Origin: Deferribacteraceae bacterium
GTDB taxonomy: Bacteria > Chrysiogenota > Deferribacteres > Deferribacterales > JAISNW01
NCBI GenBank assembly: GCA_031278965.1
Contig: JAITJJ010000163.1
Coordinates: 1 to 6,918, forward strand
Direction of reading: 5' to 3'
DNA: 6,918 bases
Shown: positions 6,324 to 6,918 of the stretch, one piece after another
Position numbering within the stretch: position 1 is the first letter of the stretch
Layout of the letters: the number at the start of each line of letters is the position of its first letter
Notes under the pieces: generated by a model
Told to the model about the DNA's origin: nothing
Database searches by the model: none
What the model saw: only the letters and a program-made list of their open reading frames with translations
Position numbers and translations under genes: made by a program

Positions 6324-6918
6324 TTAACCCTGCGGTTTATATGCCCTCAATATATCGGATCTGCGTAAAAGCCCCGCATAGAGGGGACCGTCGGGGGTTT
6401 TGGATGCTACCGGCAAGTCTCCTGCCTCGTTCATTCCGAAAACCGCCAGAGCTTCGGCAAGGGAGCTGTCAGGGGAGATATATTGGACGGGTTGACGGCA
6501 AAAATCTTTGGCGGTTTTTGTTTTGCTGTCAATATTCGGATCAAAGAGGGCCTCCCGCAAGTCCTTTAACGTTACAGTGCTGATAAGTATTCCCTTCTCG
6601 CTTAATACGGGAAAAAATTGATGAGGGTGGCGGCGGATATCCTCCACCATCTTTAAGAGCGGAGTATCTTCCCTAAATGTCATAGCCTCCTTTAACATCA
6701 TATCTTGAACGGAGGTTTGTTCCAGCACCGCAAAGTCATTTTCATGCTCAATACTCATCCCTTCTTCTGCTAAAGGACGGCTGATGAAAGAATCCTTTTC
6801 AAGCCAGGAGGATGCAACATAGGCAATAATTGTTGTGGCCATAATGGGGAGAACCACTTGGTAGCTCTGGGTTACTTCAAAAATCATCAGAATACTTGTG
6901 ATAGGTATTCGCATGGTT
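6324..6918 (-). CDS. CLC-type chloride channel / Cl-/H+ antiporter, C-terminal part with CBS pair (5' end beyond window)
   Basis: Only the last 197 codons are visible and the frame remains open at the right edge, so the Met encoded at 6912-6914 is internal. The visible part starts in the last membrane region of a CLC protein: MRIPITSILMIFEVTQSYQ, then LPIMATTIIAYVASSWL. This corresponds to the RxPLTxxxLxxExTxxY...LP signature of the family. Two CBS domains follow, about 68-126 and 134-192 counted from that Met, which in other CLC proteins form a Bateman module that senses adenine nucleotides. The segment after the last helix reads DSFISRPL where CBS-bearing bacterial CLCs usually have DSIYTxxL, so the Tyr that coordinates chloride in E. 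coli ClcA (Tyr445) appears replaced by Ile. The selectivity and gating-glutamate motifs lie outside the window, so channel versus antiporter cannot be judged. Ends in TAA, tail to tail with truA. Confidence 0.88.
   Translation of the reverse strand, partial: TMRIPITSILMIFEVTQSYQVVLPIMATTIIAYVASSWLEKDSFISRPLAEEGMSIEHENDFAVLEQTSVQDMMLKEAMTFREDTPLLKMVEDIRRHPHQFFPVLSEKGILISTVTLKDLREALFDPNIDSKTKTAKDFCRQPVQYISPDSSLAEALAVFGMNEAGDLPVASKTPDGPLYAGLLRRSDILRAYKPQG

Noticed and set aside
6302..6330. Bidirectional terminator between truA and the CLC gene (GAATT-ATTAA-AATTC)
   Set aside because: The stem is only five A+T-rich pairs with no following T-run on either strand, too weak to call.

Overview
The window reads as an ordinary chromosomal segment of a Gram-negative bacterium using the standard bacterial code. 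The Gram-negative call rests on a secreted BON/DUF1207 protein predicted to sit in the outer membrane. A PilZ protein points to c-di-GMP signalling. A Desulfobacterota- or Nitrospirota-like source would fit the gene families, but this is a weak impression and nothing here fixes the taxon. No transposase, phage module, CRISPR array, rRNA or tRNA gene was seen. Almost every base is coding, and the only sizeable gap is the 178-bp divergent region 5402-5579.

From about 5400 down to the left edge, six minus-strand genes form one apparent operon. In transcription order they are: a BON + DUF1207 predicted outer-membrane protein (4400-5401); an unrecognised 288-residue protein (3530-4396); a nitronate monooxygenase-like flavoprotein (2085-3464); a YcgR-like PilZ c-di-GMP receptor (1409-2071); a STAS anti-sigma-factor-antagonist-like protein (1019-1399); and rlmN, the 23S rRNA A2503 / tRNA A37 methyltransferase, cut by the window edge only a few codons before its end. 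Junctions are a 3-nt gap, a 65-nt gap, a 13-nt gap, a 9-nt gap and a 4-nt ATGA overlap. A good sigma70-type promoter (TTGACT, 17 bp, TATTAT) lies just before the first gene, with an 11-bp perfect inverted repeat directly upstream of its -35 box.

On the plus strand, truA (5580-6314) diverges from that operon. Its promoter-like boxes lie so close to the ATG that the mRNA would be leaderless or nearly so. truA converges, with 9 bp between stop codons, on the 3' end of a CLC-type chloride channel/antiporter gene with two C-terminal CBS domains (6324 to beyond the right edge).

The operon mixes RNA modification (RlmN), signalling modules (PilZ, STAS), a flavoenzyme and an envelope protein, so no single pathway can be read from it. 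The points most worth a second look are: an in-frame 22-codon extension after the stop of the unknown gene, ending exactly in an ATGA overlap with the next gene; the repeated AGGGA(G/A)ATAAT motif around the operon promoter; the leaderless truA start; and loss of the usual chloride-coordinating Tyr in the CLC protein. I found no convincing new multi-gene system.
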